Positions 9,701-19,771 of a DNA stretch of 24,797 nucleotides are shown one piece after another. The DNA is taken from NCBI RefSeq assembly GCF_000003605.2, contig NW_003154742.1, positions 118,461-143,257 on the forward strand, in the 5' to 3' direction. A program made the translations under genes and the position numbers. Every line of letters starts with the position of its first letter. The stretch's first letter is position 1. The stretch comes from Saccoglossus kowalevskii. Its lineage: Eukaryota > Hemichordata > Enteropneusta > Harrimaniidae. A model generated the notes under the pieces. It saw only the letters and a program-made list of their open reading frames with translations, was not told where the DNA came from and did no database searches.

Positions 9701-12700
9701 CCAAGATGTGAATTACCTAAGGGATTATAACTGTGGTTACATGAAAGGAATGCCCAAAGTTCCATGTCCCTGTTTTTCAATGTCTAAGGTTCTTCTCGCC
9801 AGAAAATGATTGTTAGTCTCAATATACAAAAATGGTGTATCATAAAATAACCACAGTAACTTACACTATCTATTGCTTGACTATAATTATTCGATGTGTT
9901 TAACAGCTTTAGGAACCACCCAACGACGTCTCTATATAGATCACGCCACTGAATTTTAGGCCGCCCCTGTATTTATTTCATGACTATGTACACTGTGTGA
10001 CAGTGCTCCTACGCGTACGTCGGTTCTCTAACTAATTATCGTTCTCTTTGTAGCTCGCAAGTTGAACCCGATCCGAGCGTTTTCAGGTTTTATCAATGGA
10101 TCCAAGTTGCTTAGCACAGAGTACAACGGAGGTGAAAAGACTATCAGTGCTATACATGGCATGCGGGTCTTAACGTTATGGTGGGTCATCTACCAAATGG
10201 CGTACGAAACGTCATACGAAGTATTACGTAAGTTGGGCATGTCAATAGCGAATTTTGATTTGTCATTCGTCGTAGAGCACGTGATTGAATTTTGCGTAAA
10301 CAAACAACTTATTTTACACGCTTCGGTATAAGTCACACGGGACCCATAACGCTTTGTGGTGACTGTGTACGGCTCTGTGTGGGAATGTTTTTTACAGAGT
10401 CGGGATTAAACTCTGCCACGTCTACGGCATATAGCGCGAAATTTATCGATTTCGATTTTCACGGACATGGAATCTTCTAAAAAAAAAAACTTCCGCGAAA
10501 TGCTGAATGCTCATGTGTATCCTTTGATTTGCCAAGTGAACATTTCAAAATTATTTTAGCGACCTGACCTATTATTAGGTGATCGTGGTACACGTGGTAA
10601 ATTCAAGTAATTTAAAAAATAGACACATTTTTGTGTTCGATTGAAATACGTTTACTTCAGCATATGATACAGGTGCTTGTAATTAATACAGTATTTTTTT
10701 AAGCGTTTTTCTGTGTTGCAGTGCGGTGAATGCATGTAGTGAGCACTTAACTAAAGCTGTGTCAGGCTGTTTATTATATATAATAAACAGTTCGGCTGGC
10801 GGTGATCCTCTGTTATCTATGTACAGTGAACCGACCTATTTAGTGTGGGCACGTAACAGATTAGTGGTTGAACAAACTCTATTGATATAAACATTTACGC
10901 GACAAATAGACAATGACATTTTTTTAGTGGATTACGTATCGTTGCACGATAGGATGGGCCGCCAAATAACTAACTTTACTGACCTCAAAACTCTTTCAGT
11001 GAATTGTCTGTGCGTGCCTCGAAAAAAACCGCAGTTACAAACCGACAATAGCAGCAATACGTTAGACCTGAAGCAGGGATAGCATTGCTCACCAATTCAA
11101 TGTTTCGCTGCTAACTATATTATGGAAACATCCTTTTACCCTTATTTCACGTGTTATTTGTTTACCAACATTTGTATTCATTACCCTGGCCTAAAACATA
11201 CACAAAGAGCACACAAATATAGTATTTCTATATATTATTATAATTAATAATATATTGCACTTTGACCTCTCATAGAAAACCCATTAGACCTGTTGTGGAT
11301 TGCAGAGAGGCTCTTCTCCCAGGCGTTAGGTAACGGCTCGTTTGCCACTGACACGTTTTTTGTTATCAGGTAAGCATTTTACATGGCGTTGTTATCCCCC
11401 AATACAGTAGCAATGACCTCGATTTACTCTTGTCCTATCCATCACGATGTCTGTCCGTAGGTTGAGCTAAATGATTCCGTCAACTTGGCGAATTTGCTAT
11501 GATAGTAAATCAATATGAACATTCATTTGACAATGAAACACGTGTTCAGTGTGTACCCAGCCTAACGTTAGACGTACTAATCCTCTAGTCATATTAACCT
11601 TTGTTTTATATTCATTGGCAGCGGGTTTCTAATTACATACCTAGCGCTAAAGGAAATCGATGAAAATGGCCGCGTAAATTGGTTAAAATATTATTTTCAC
11701 CGTGTTTGGAGGTAAGTATGTTCTTTCAATCTCATAAAGTGACCAATGTCAATTCTACAATGCTGGTTCCGTTCAACCATCCACTATTCAATGCATCTTA
11801 CATTTCTGTGACAGATTCTGGCCGGCGTACATAGTCATTTTGCTGCAATACATGTTTCTATTGCCGTACATGTGCGGCGGACCTATGCAGTACATCGCTA
11901 AGGATTATGCTGAACCGTGTTATTCTTACTGGTGGACCAACGTGTTATTCATCAACAATCTGTACCCATACAACGACAGTCTTCGGTCGAGGTGCATGCC
12001 TTGGACTTGGTATATCGCCTGCGTCATGCAATTTTATATTATTAGTCCACTCATCATTCTAGTGTTGAAGTGGTAAGTTATTATTTTTGAAAACAAAACA
12101 GCATGATAATACTTTCCAATAAACCAATTTCCAGCTCTGTCAACAAAAAGTGGGAGAAAACATTTTAGGACGAAGGGAACAACGATTGATGGAAAGATAG
12201 TGTCACTCAGTGTCCTAATCCATTTTTTTTGAATAATAATGTGACGTTATTCACTGTCATTTACAAATGTGTATGTTTTTTTTTATAACAGGAGAGAATC
12301 TATCGGATTGGTTGTAATGGGATTATTGTGTGCTATGGATTTCACTTGTACCGCCCTTATATCTACGTATTACGGCCTAACTGCTAGCCCAGGCCAATCG
12401 TGAGTGCGCTTATAATGATGATCGATCGTTTGATATTTTCAACAACGTTGCACGTTACTCTTATTTTGTATGTAAAAAAATCTGAAAGTGATGATTTTTT
12501 TTTGAATTCATATCGTTACAGTCGATTCAACGACAAAGCCGATGACAACCCGTTCGGTGATTATATTGTAGCCAAGCCACATACGAGAATTGCCACGTAC
12601 ATACTCGGGATGTTTCTAGCGTATGTTTTGATTAAACATGAAGAGGGGAAATTCAGAATCAATAAGGTGTGTTGCCATTTGTGGGATGAATGACATTTCC

Positions 12701-14954
12701 ACAGTTTTTATTTCGAGAATGTACCTGCAAAGTAATTGGCATTCAAAGACAAAATTAAATCCTCCGTCCTTTAACATACAAAGCCGGATTGAGTGCATAT
12801 TCTGCAGTAATTTTTCCCCATCTCAATATTTTATGTAATATATGTATCAGGAGTCAGGTGCCAATTGTAGTGTAGATGTAATTCAACTTTGGGTGTGCAA
12901 CAAACGAGAAAGTTTGCATAAATAACTGATATATAAGGTCATTCACCGTAATTAACTTCATAAATATAAATATGGCAATAATCGGCGCCCACTTTCCTAA
13001 ATTATGAATTTAGGGTATTGCTTGCTTGCTATATTATGAGCTCTTTATCACTGCAATGTACACGGTTGCAAGATGCTGAACTAATCAAACGAATTACGAC
13101 ACACCGAGAAGCTTACGTGAACATTTCGTCGATTTGGAGCAACATGTCTACATTAGGTTAATGCACACAGTCGACTTACCAATAAATTAACACTGTTATC
13201 AATAAAACCCAACTGTGTTAACCCGATAATCAAGCCTATGTTCATGATGCTGCGCTGATTTGAACCAATTGAAAAGACGAATATTACGCATATTTACTAG
13301 TTGTCCGTATCAAAACCATCAGCGTAATTGCCTATTAGAGAAAGTAATTGTTCCATTGAGCAAATAATCAGATATGTTCTAGCTATGTTTTTAGTTCAAG
13401 ACCAACCACAATCCTATATACTCACCAACATCCTGAAATATTAAAATTTAACACATTGTCTTTCATATTGCAGCTATAAATAAGTTATGACAGCGTAATC
13501 AAAGTATGTGTTACTGAATTTTAATCTTTTTTTCAGCCTATCAGTATAACGTGCTGGATCATATCAACGTTCTTTGGTTTTGCTATTGTGTATTGCACCT
13601 ACAGTAGTTACCATGAGCCAGAGTGGTCGCAGGCACTGACGGTGTTTTATTTAACAGTGAGCCGATTTACATTCGGCATAGCCATAGCGTGGGTTATATT
13701 TGCTTGCGCCACCGAACATGGAGGTGAGTAGAGAAACAAGGAAGGATCGGATGAAGTATCGAGTAATATAGAATGAATAGTCTCGTCAAAATACCGTGAA
13801 AGCAATGTCGTCCAATGGGAGAACTGTGTTTGTTTGTGAAATTGTTCGTCATTTATAAAAAAAAAACTCTCAAAAATATCATTTTTACTGACTGACGGAC
13901 GGACAGATCGAAACGCAAGTGACGCTATGAACGGTTTTTACTTTCACAATTGCGTCACTGAAGTAAAACTTTAAACAAACGTCACACAGCTGGAAGTTTC
14001 CTTGCACGACACTCACGCCTATATTTATGATTGCAGGTTTGGCAAATAAGTTCTTATCATGGAATTTTTGGGTTTCACTTAGTCGGATGTCATTCTGTAC
14101 GTATTTAGTGTTTCCCATCTGGATGGCTTTCTTATTACTCAATAATCACGTACAGCCGTACGTGTCGGACTTGAATATGGTGAGTAAATATTCAACAAAC
14201 AAACATGCATATATATATGTGTATTTTGAGCTATAAAAACTTTAGACACCAGAGACAATTTTGCACAAAATAAATTGGTGTATTTTGTTCATAAATCGAA
14301 ACCAGTAGCCGACAGAAAATTAAGCCCATTGGAACCAAAATTTACAAATAGTATATAGAAGTGATAAAAATGTACTGAATGTTACAGCAACATTTTGGCG
14401 AGTATTTGTTTAAAATATGAGTACAAACTGATTAGCACCCATATTGAATGCAGTGACAGTATTGTGAAATGTAAACACAAACTATCATTCAGTTTAATGC
14501 TCTTTCAACATTTGTTTTTCTGTCTCCTTGTCCGTACACACGCGTGTGTGCATAGTTGTTGCTAACAACGGAATTAAGACCAATTCTGCAAAGGAATTGA
14601 TTCGTTATTGTTTCGTTTATGTTAGTTTCTTTATACCGAACGATTAAAGCGGGAGGGTCGTCACCTGCGCACGCGCGGGAATTGAGTCCCAAGCGATGAT
14701 AACAACACAAGCTAAGAACGGAAGGGCTCATGGGCAGACGCTTGTTTGTAAATAATGACACGCTATGACCACCTGACGCATGCGTAGGCTTTAAATAACT
14801 CGCTTTCATTCACTTTCAGATGTACATGTTTGTGGCTTATCTCGGCGTCAGCTTCGCTATCGGATTCTTTTTAGCCATGCTTGTTGAGCGTCCAGCCATA
14901 CAAATAGAAAGACTTATGTTCAGGAAGGGACTGGATGAAGACTACCCGTTTTAA
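6029..14954 (+). CDS. NRF-6-like acyltransferase-3 family membrane protein (gene 1, complete)
   Basis: Fourteen coding exons: 6029-6749, 7929-8095, 8420-8513, 8629-8719, 8814-9139, 10054-10227, 11276-11369, 11622-11711, 11815-12072, 12292-12399, 12522-12666, 13537-13723, 14037-14179, 14820-14954. All introns are GT-AG; the joined frame is 910 codons and a TAA stop. Seen: signal peptide (residues 1-20), long extension, cysteine-containing NRF domain (about 241-350), one membrane helix, a long loop, then an acyltransferase-3 domain with about ten helices and the family motifs DTFFVISGFLITY, WWTNVLFINN, SPLI, KPHTR and SLSRMSFCTYL. Family knowledge: C. elegans nrf-6 and ndg-4 affect fluoxetine response and lipid/yolk transport; acyltransferase-3 proteins move acyl groups across membranes. 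Odd: the motif His is Met515, so catalysis is doubtful. The frame is open, so I do not call it a pseudogene. Exon borders are inferred from splice sites, frame and paralogue agreement; the start is the first in-frame ATG before a good signal peptide. Confidence 0.9.
6473..6544 (+). repeat. Six-fold Leu-Leu-Pro-X tetrapeptide repeat (residues 149-172)
   Basis: Six consecutive 12-base units encode LLPL, LLPN, LLPL, ILPR, LLPM and LLPR without interruption. Leu codons differ between units (TTA, CTG, CTA, TTG, CTT) and Pro codons vary between CCC, CCG and CCT. The periodicity is therefore clearer in protein than in DNA, pointing to an old repeat kept at the protein level rather than a fresh microsatellite expansion. 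Gene 2 has nothing like it. Confidence 0.85.
6750..7928 (+). other. Gene 1 intron 1
   Basis: AT-rich intron of 1179 bases with GTAAGT donor and a TTTCGACAG acceptor. I see no exon, RNA gene or clear mobile element inside it. Its length (gene 2's equivalent is 615 bases) leaves room for enhancers that cannot be read from the sequence. Confidence 0.75.
7929..8719 (+). other. Gene 1 exons 2-4: NRF domain
   Basis: Exons 7929-8095, 8420-8513 and 8629-8719 encode residues 241-357, the extracytosolic NRF domain. Diagnostic pieces are FDAMGKLPSGLLKGDLRWLG with Cys266, the FDGKYC stretch with Cys288, GVCMPSVCS with Cys311 and Cys316, and DWVYC with Cys344 just before the first internal membrane helix. 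Gene 2 aligns through all of these, with cysteines at 118, 136, 161, 166 and 200. In this family the cysteines are expected to form disulfides. NVNAS and FDGK sit in the variable loop between the first two cysteines. Confidence 0.88.
8814..9139 (+). other. Gene 1 exon 5: first internal membrane helix and long charged cytosolic loop
   Basis: The exon opens with a hydrophobic helix (VIIFVIIALCIIGAIVDYF, ending at residue 377) followed by the positive stretch VKRRYEK, which fits a cytosolic exit. About 90 residues of polar, Lys/Glu/Asp/Thr-rich sequence follow (for example DVGTDTSVDKQDENKK) up to KKM. The matching exon of gene 2 is 173 bases against 326 here, so the loop is roughly 50 residues longer in gene 1. 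The many Ser/Thr residues beside acidic ones would suit phosphorylation, which is inference. Confidence 0.82.
9140..10053 (+). other. Gene 1 intron 5 with an unexplained long open frame
   Basis: The intron runs from donor GTATTT to acceptor CTCTTTGTAG. Two frames inside it are notable. Reading straight through the exon 5 donor adds about 45 codons with a hydrophobic stretch (YLVFCSSIVSSVLFVDLFYL) before a stop at 9274. A separate plus-strand frame is open from 9246 to 9806; its first ATG is at 9294 and it would encode 171 mostly hydrophobic residues. I recognise no family in it. T-rich DNA favours hydrophobic codons and fewer stops, so it may be accidental. Confidence 0.45.
10054..10227 (+). 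other. Gene 1 exon 6: start of acyltransferase-3 domain with altered R-X10-H motif
   Basis: Encodes residues 468-524. The pre-domain linker leads into ISAIHGMRVLTLWWVIYQMA. Family proteins here read like G-(I/L)-R-V-L-S-x-x-W-V-x-x-G-H-T, so Arg504 (10164-10166) is the conserved Arg and the residue 11 positions later should be His. In this gene it is Met515, codon ATG at 10197-10199, and the preceding Gly is Gln514. The exon ends phase 1 at TTAC|GTAAGT, the same position and phase as in gene 2. Confidence 0.85.
10228..11275 (+). other. Gene 1 intron 6 with two AT-rich palindromes
   Basis: An intron of 1048 bases. It holds a perfect 24-base palindrome at 10767-10790 (CTGTTTATTATA and its complement) and a hairpin at 11231-11254 (TATATTATTA, loop TAAT, TAATAATATA), the latter only about 20 bases before the acceptor. 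A run of ten A residues lies near 10481. Short open frames just after exon 6 look accidental. I see no gene or clear transposon here. Confidence 0.6.
11276..12072 (+). other. Gene 1 exons 7-9: acyltransferase-3 core with RXXR and WWxN motifs
   Basis: Exons 11276-11369, 11622-11711 and 11815-12072 encode residues 525-671. In order: GNGSFATDTFFVISGFLITY (membrane helix), FHRVWRFWPAY carrying the RXXR motif (Arg583, Arg586), a helix ending LLPYMCGGP, CYSYWWTNVLFINNLYPY, then CMPWTWYIACVMQFYIISP entering the next helix. RXXR and WWxN are family hallmarks and are kept. The residue before MQF, usually Asp or another polar residue in this family, is Val656 (GTC at 12023-12025). In gene 2 the CMPW part lies beyond an extra intron outside the window. 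Confidence 0.87.
12667..13536 (+). other. Gene 1 intron 11
   Basis: An 870-base intron with donor GTGTGT and acceptor CTTTTTTTCAG. It contains a small perfect hairpin, CCTAAATT-ATG-AATTTAGG, at 12996-13014. I see nothing else of note. Confidence 0.65.
14180..14819 (+). other. Gene 1 intron 13
   Basis: A 640-base intron with donor GTGAGT and acceptor CACTTTCAG. It holds a short alternating purine-pyrimidine palindrome (CACACGCGTGTG near 14537) within an otherwise unremarkable sequence. The minus-strand open frame across 14489-14809 has no recognisable product. Confidence 0.6.
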
Positions 14955-15050
14955 AGTGCAATTCGGATGCTATGATTTTGTGATGTTGTTATAATGTGTA
15001 CGAACACGTCTTATATACTTACAACAGTGCTCGACTATTATGACTGTAAT

Positions 15051-15072
15051 AACAACAACAACAACAACAACA
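15051..15072 (+). repeat. (AAC)n microsatellite
   Basis: Seven consecutive AAC units start about 97 bases after the gene 1 stop codon, so they probably lie in its 3' UTR. Confidence 0.9.
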
Positions 15073-15155
15073 CATACAGAATAAGTGTAGATACAGGGGC
15101 ACTGCATGGGATCTGAATGTAATTATTAAGTATTGAAGTAAATAATTACATATTT

Positions 15156-15161
15156 AATAAA
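15156..15161 (+). terminator. Putative polyadenylation signal of gene 1
   Basis: An AATAAA hexamer lies about 200 bases downstream of the TAA stop, on the coding strand, at a normal 3' UTR distance. A second candidate (AATAAAA near 16420) is much farther away. The cleavage site and GT-rich downstream element are not evident. Confidence 0.5.
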
Positions 15162-16605
15162 GAGAAAAACACAAACGGCCCGGGATATATTGTGGCACAG
15201 GTTCAAAGATTTACTTTTTAAAATACATCGTACCCTTCAATAATTGGTGCATAATAAATGAGCTAAATGCATAAAATTTAAATATTTTGATCGGGCACTC
15301 ATGACCTTTTATTTTATTTTATATATAAACTTATCGTACTCTTGTATATATATTTTTGACACAAATTTTGTATAATTGACATTTGCAATCCGAGACTGGT
15401 TTTATTTTTACTGTTGAACATATCTACATTTGTTTTTACGTTGTTTTTATTATTTTTAGATATTGCATCCTGATAAAACACAAAGTGTTTAACTATGATC
15501 ATACCATCATTTTATCAAGTTGCAATATAAAACAAATGATTTAAATTTGCTTAAAACATACCTGCATTTATCTACATCATTTGTTTAATTAATTCACCGT
15601 GTTCAACAATAAACTGCGAAATAGCTGATAAAAATACCACTGTTGTAAATAGCACTTATTTTGCTCGTGTTTATTTTTCATATACTTAGTATTCTTAAGT
15701 TGGAGCAACACAATCTGCAATGCTATTAAATCAGACGCGCTTTATTACCATATTCCTTTGTCATGGATGAGTAATACAGTTTAACATCAAGCCTGGATTA
15801 GTGTCAACTGTTAAGGTCTCATATCACAATTGAATTTCTCATAGACGACAATGTGAAACATATTTGACGTATAGAGATAGGTTCTGGGTCAAGTACCAAC
15901 ATTTTACAGAATTTAAGCGATTTGTCTAGCTTTTTTCAAATCCAATGGTAAACATCGTCAATACAAATACTTCATCAATATACTAGTATTGCACAAGTTT
16001 ACCCAGATGTTATTTACGCTACATCAATCCACCATTTCAAAACCTGCCGGGTTTCGCTAAAATTCCAATCACAACCCTATGGCTAGCTTACTCTACTGAG
16101 TAGTATCATATGAAATAGAACAGTTGGAATTTGAGTATGTCACCCCGTGCAAAAACTTGAACTGTTGACATCTGCGTTCATCATAGAGTTAGAACCCTTG
16201 TTTACAGTGCAAAATTGATCTTGATCGATGTTTGGTATTGCATTCAAAGTTTGTTTTGTAACCTTTAAATTTATTCATGATACAATCGTTGTAAATTTGC
16301 GATTTATTTTGTGTTCTATACTTTATGTCGGCCCGTTGATAGAATTTATAGTTCATCATGAACCATATTACCTGTTTCAATTGTTTTAAGTTTTGTGTTT
16401 AGAACGTTTTGCGTAACAATAAAATATGTTTCTGTGAACTTGTATATTCGTTACTATTTACACTATCTAGTAGTGAGTGTTGTCTAGAAATACGTCCCAC
16501 ATACACGGGAACACGTCATGTTCGATGAAGACTTAGTCACATTTATATAGCGTGGGATCCAGTCAGAGTCTAAAATGTGACGTTGCAAAAGTGTGTGATA
16601 CTTGA

Positions 16606-16633
16606 TTTTCTAATTATGATGCTAATTAGAAAA
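16606..16633. repeat. Perfect 11-bp stem hairpin
   Basis: TTTTCTAATTA and TAATTAGAAAA flank a six-base loop, TGATGC. The position is intergenic and the function unknown. It is short enough to be chance in AT-rich DNA, though the stem is perfect. Confidence 0.55.
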
Positions 16634-17938
16634 CAATAATAAGAACACGGCGTCGCTCGTCGAACACATGTTATTGAAAATACTTATCTACGTTCCATCA
16701 GGCTCTGGTACACACAGTTAGGTCGATAGACAGTGTGGAACTAATACAAAGATGGCAAAACTCTTACCTATGATGTGTTACCTGGGTGAAAATTACAAAC
16801 ATAAAGAAATCGTGAAGTTACAATATGAGCATAGATATTACATCATTTGTCGTAGACAATGGTCTGGCATATTATTCACATATCACCGACAAACCACCCA
16901 TCATGTATATGTAGGGGCCTGATCTTTCTTGTAACACATGTGTAACACCTGACACACCTAAGTATTAATTTGCCAGATTGGCTTTGATAACATAAACCTT
17001 ATTAGATTTGAGTAACTGTTTATATTAAGTTGATTGATACAACATAGTTCCTCCTCGACATAATCTTGGTCAAAATCTTGGCATTGATGTTGAAAAATGT
17101 AGCTTCAATGAAAAGATCTTAATTGAAACTGTATTTGAAGAAAAGACAAAGCAACAATTATTGATCATCTTACAATTATAACGAGACGAAGTTCGCAAAC
17201 CATCCATTGATTCAAACTACCTGAATAACTCACAAGTGCTCTGCCGAGATCGCCGAAACATTTTTGGATTGGATTTGGTTAAAACTAGAAATAAACACAG
17301 ACAAACCATAATAGAGGGAGGCAAGGGGGGGTAGCTGGTACAGTTTTACGGGAAATAAAAAGGGCTTTTTACAATTTACAAGGGAAAAAAATACGTTTTT
17401 ACAGTTTACAGTGTTAAAAATGGAACATTGAATGGTCCGAAGAGCTCTCCGACTCAAATTCTCTGCCATTACTGTGCCGTGTGTATAGACGCATGCGCAT
17501 ACTCCGGCTAATGTAACTTAAAATAGTTTCCATACACTAATTTGCCAAACCAAACAATTCCAATATATGGCCTTGCCTCTTCGGCTCATACCATCTTCCG
17601 TAAACGTCTTGCATCACCGAGTCACTACTACACTTGTGTGGATTGGCCTATTGTTTAGGCCGTACGTTAGATTCACGAAAATAACGTTCACTGTTTTCTC
17701 GTTTCAAACCAGTCATTTGTATTCATATTGAAATCTACAACCTCACACTTGTGGTCATATTCAAGTAAGAACGATTCTTTAATATGCCAGTGGTTAGGAA
17801 AACAAGTGCGAGGAATCACTATTGAAAATGAGGGCAAATGGTCGTAATCCTCCCCACTCTGTTATCACATACATCACGAACGCTGACTGTTATTAACAAC
17901 GCCATATTCTCATTTGTCGACCGGTAGCACGCACAGCC

Positions 17939-17958
17939 CTGTTATCAGACGATAACAG
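17939..17958. repeat. Short perfect stem-loop
   Basis: CTGTTATC and GATAACAG flank the four-base loop AGAC. It contains paired GATAA sites in opposite orientation, the core recognised by GATA-type factors, so it could be regulatory. It lies about 1.5 kb upstream of gene 2. Confidence 0.45.
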
Positions 17959-18772
17959 AGCAAACATACTAACAAGATTGTGTGAGTCATCAACATTCAA
18001 AGTTTCCTTACATTTGTATGGATCGTTCAAACAACAAATCTACCATTATTCTTTCAGGTTAAGAAATACTGCTCGCTGTTACGTGAAAAGTGACTTATGT
18101 GCAAGTGCTCGCATATCGTTTGCATTGAGTTTCTATAGGAAACTAAAATTAACATAGGCGACTACGATGCGCTACTCATTCTGTATATTTCTTTTTTTCT
18201 CAAAGCCCGTATATTCATTTTTTTCGACAGTTGCGTGTTCCATCCAGCGGTAATGCAGCGGTACAATTTACATCATACAGGTGGTGAAACTAATGTCGAG
18301 GTAAAGGTTACATAGCTCAGTGGATGTGTTTCGCGGGAGAAAATAGAACACGAGTAGCGCAGCACAAAAACAAGTCTCGTGGTTCTGTCGCTTTGAACGA
18401 GATCTCGGCGGAAATTTGCGTTTAATGTAAATTGGTTGTTGTGTTCAATTCTTGTGAATGTTTGGCACAGCACACACTGGCACATGTGTAAAACAACTCT
18501 CATATGCAATGTAGGTGTCTTATGGTGTAAATTTATTTTAAGAAAAACAAAGAAATGTAACTAAATTTAATTTGTTTAATTCTGATGGTGATTAATATAA
18601 CACCAATAACGAATCTCCCAAAGCGGCATAATATATTCGGAGAAGGGCCTAGCTGCGATAATGTGTTCGGTTCGGTTCTCATTGTTTCACCATAGACCAC
18701 TTCTAGTCATTCAATTTGTCGGTGCGGGAATTCATTGTTGTTTACATAATATGGTCATTATTGAGCACCGGC

Positions 18773-18817
18773 TCGTTCTTGCCCTAATAGCAAACAGGGC
18801 ATTCGGATAAAGAACGA
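18773..18817. repeat. Nested inverted repeat upstream of gene 2
   Basis: TCGTTCTT directly followed by GCCCT pairs with AGGGC and, after a nine-base bulge, AAGAACGA. The result is a 13-bp stem with one bulge and a ten-base loop. It lies about 680 bases before the gene 2 ATG. It may be a structured transcript or a small element remnant. Confidence 0.4.
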
Positions 18818-19494
18818 ACAATGGGGCGACGATCTATTGCAATGTAATATACAATATAGCATTGCATTCATTATCACAATTCCTGAACTTTGATTAATTA
18901 GGTCGGGTTAGGTCTGCCGGATCAGATTCAGGTCAGATAAATTGTCAGATGTCAAATAGACCACCCTTTCAAGTTTACCGCTGTTGTATTTGCTTAACTG
19001 TACTTAAATACTAAAGTGCATGTTTTGGTATGGGGTGGATCATGATGCAGCAATATACCACGAGATTTTTTGATTTCACTGGTATTGGATTTGATCAGGT
19101 GATTATGTCAAATATTGCCCATAAACAATATTTGTTTACCATGATAAATGCATGTTTATCGGGGATATAACTATCGGAGTCGATCTCTCCTTACCATCAC
19201 CAATCTTGAATAAACAGATAATATTGCACAGTTGTCGTATCGAGTATTGGTACACGTCAGTACACACGCAGTCGTTAAGGATCCGTTTAAAACATTGCTA
19301 CCTCTAAATGTACTTTTTCAATCTTCTGGTCAGGTCACGCACCATTGCATCATTCATGCATGATCCGTTAAATTATCAAATTTGGGTCACTGCCAGTCGC
19401 TGAATCTTTATTCATTTGGTACTCAGTAAATTCTGCAATTGTTACATGAGGCACTTCACAAGGCAAAGCACGAAGCAACAAAAATCATATTGCG

Positions 19495-19771
19495 ATGATG
19501 GTCTGTTATATATTACTGCTGTTCTTGGTCAGTGCTTGTACCGCATTAGCCTCTGTAAATGGACGACAAGCACGGGAGAGCCAGATAAGAAACACACTGT
19601 TGGCAACATTTGGAAGTTCAGATTTGTACAACCACAGACGATTAGAAGATCTATCGCGTTGTCAAGAAAATTGTGAAAATAACGAGACCAGCGGGATCTC
19701 ACCGAAGTGTTATTGTGACGTTTGCCAGTACGAACGGGGTCTGGGCAATAAGGAGTCCTATGCGATGGAAA
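19495..19771 (+). other. Gene 2 exon 1: signal peptide and Cys-rich N-terminus
   Basis: Encodes residues 1-92. After the leader, a polar region contains five cysteines in 22 residues (56, 60, 72, 74, 77; CQENC and CYCDVC) and an NET glycosylation site. Gene 1 has no equivalent CxC/CxxC cluster, so the two genes differ completely before the NRF domain. The exon ends phase 1 at GAAA|GTAAGT. Confidence 0.8.

Larger units (their letters stand above)
12292..14954 (+). other. Gene 1 exons 10-14: C-terminal membrane helices
   Basis: Exons 12292-12399, 12522-12666, 13537-13723, 14037-14179 and 14820-14954 encode residues 672-910. They give about six helices, separated by the family motif YIVAKPHTR (about 722-730) and by CATEHGG leading to FLSWNFWVSLSRMSFCTYL. 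The segment normally read YLVHP is YLVFP here: Phe844, TTT at 14111-14113. The last helix ends FFLAMLVERPAIQIER, matching the usual E-x-P-x-x-x-x-E ending, and the tail stops with DYPF. The family C-terminus is therefore complete and not truncated. Confidence 0.86.
14955..19494. other. Gene 1 3' region and intergenic DNA between paralogues
   Basis: This 4.5-kb stretch carries the 3' UTR of gene 1, an AAC microsatellite, a putative polyadenylation signal and then AT-rich sequence with no recognisable exon on either strand. Perfect hairpins occur at 16606-16633 and 17939-17958, and a longer nested one at 18773-18817. No NRF or acyltransferase exon fragment is seen, so there is no decayed third copy here. 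Gene 2's promoter and any 5' UTR should lie in the right part but could not be placed. Confidence 0.6.

Noticed and set aside
14489-14809. 106-codon minus-strand frame
   Set aside because: It falls inside gene 1 intron 13, has no recognisable motif and no splice-site support.
19416-19676. 86-codon frame overlapping gene 2 exon 1 in another frame
   Set aside because: It lacks a signal peptide or family motif. The overlapping frame at 19495 has both a leader and a splice phase matching gene 1.
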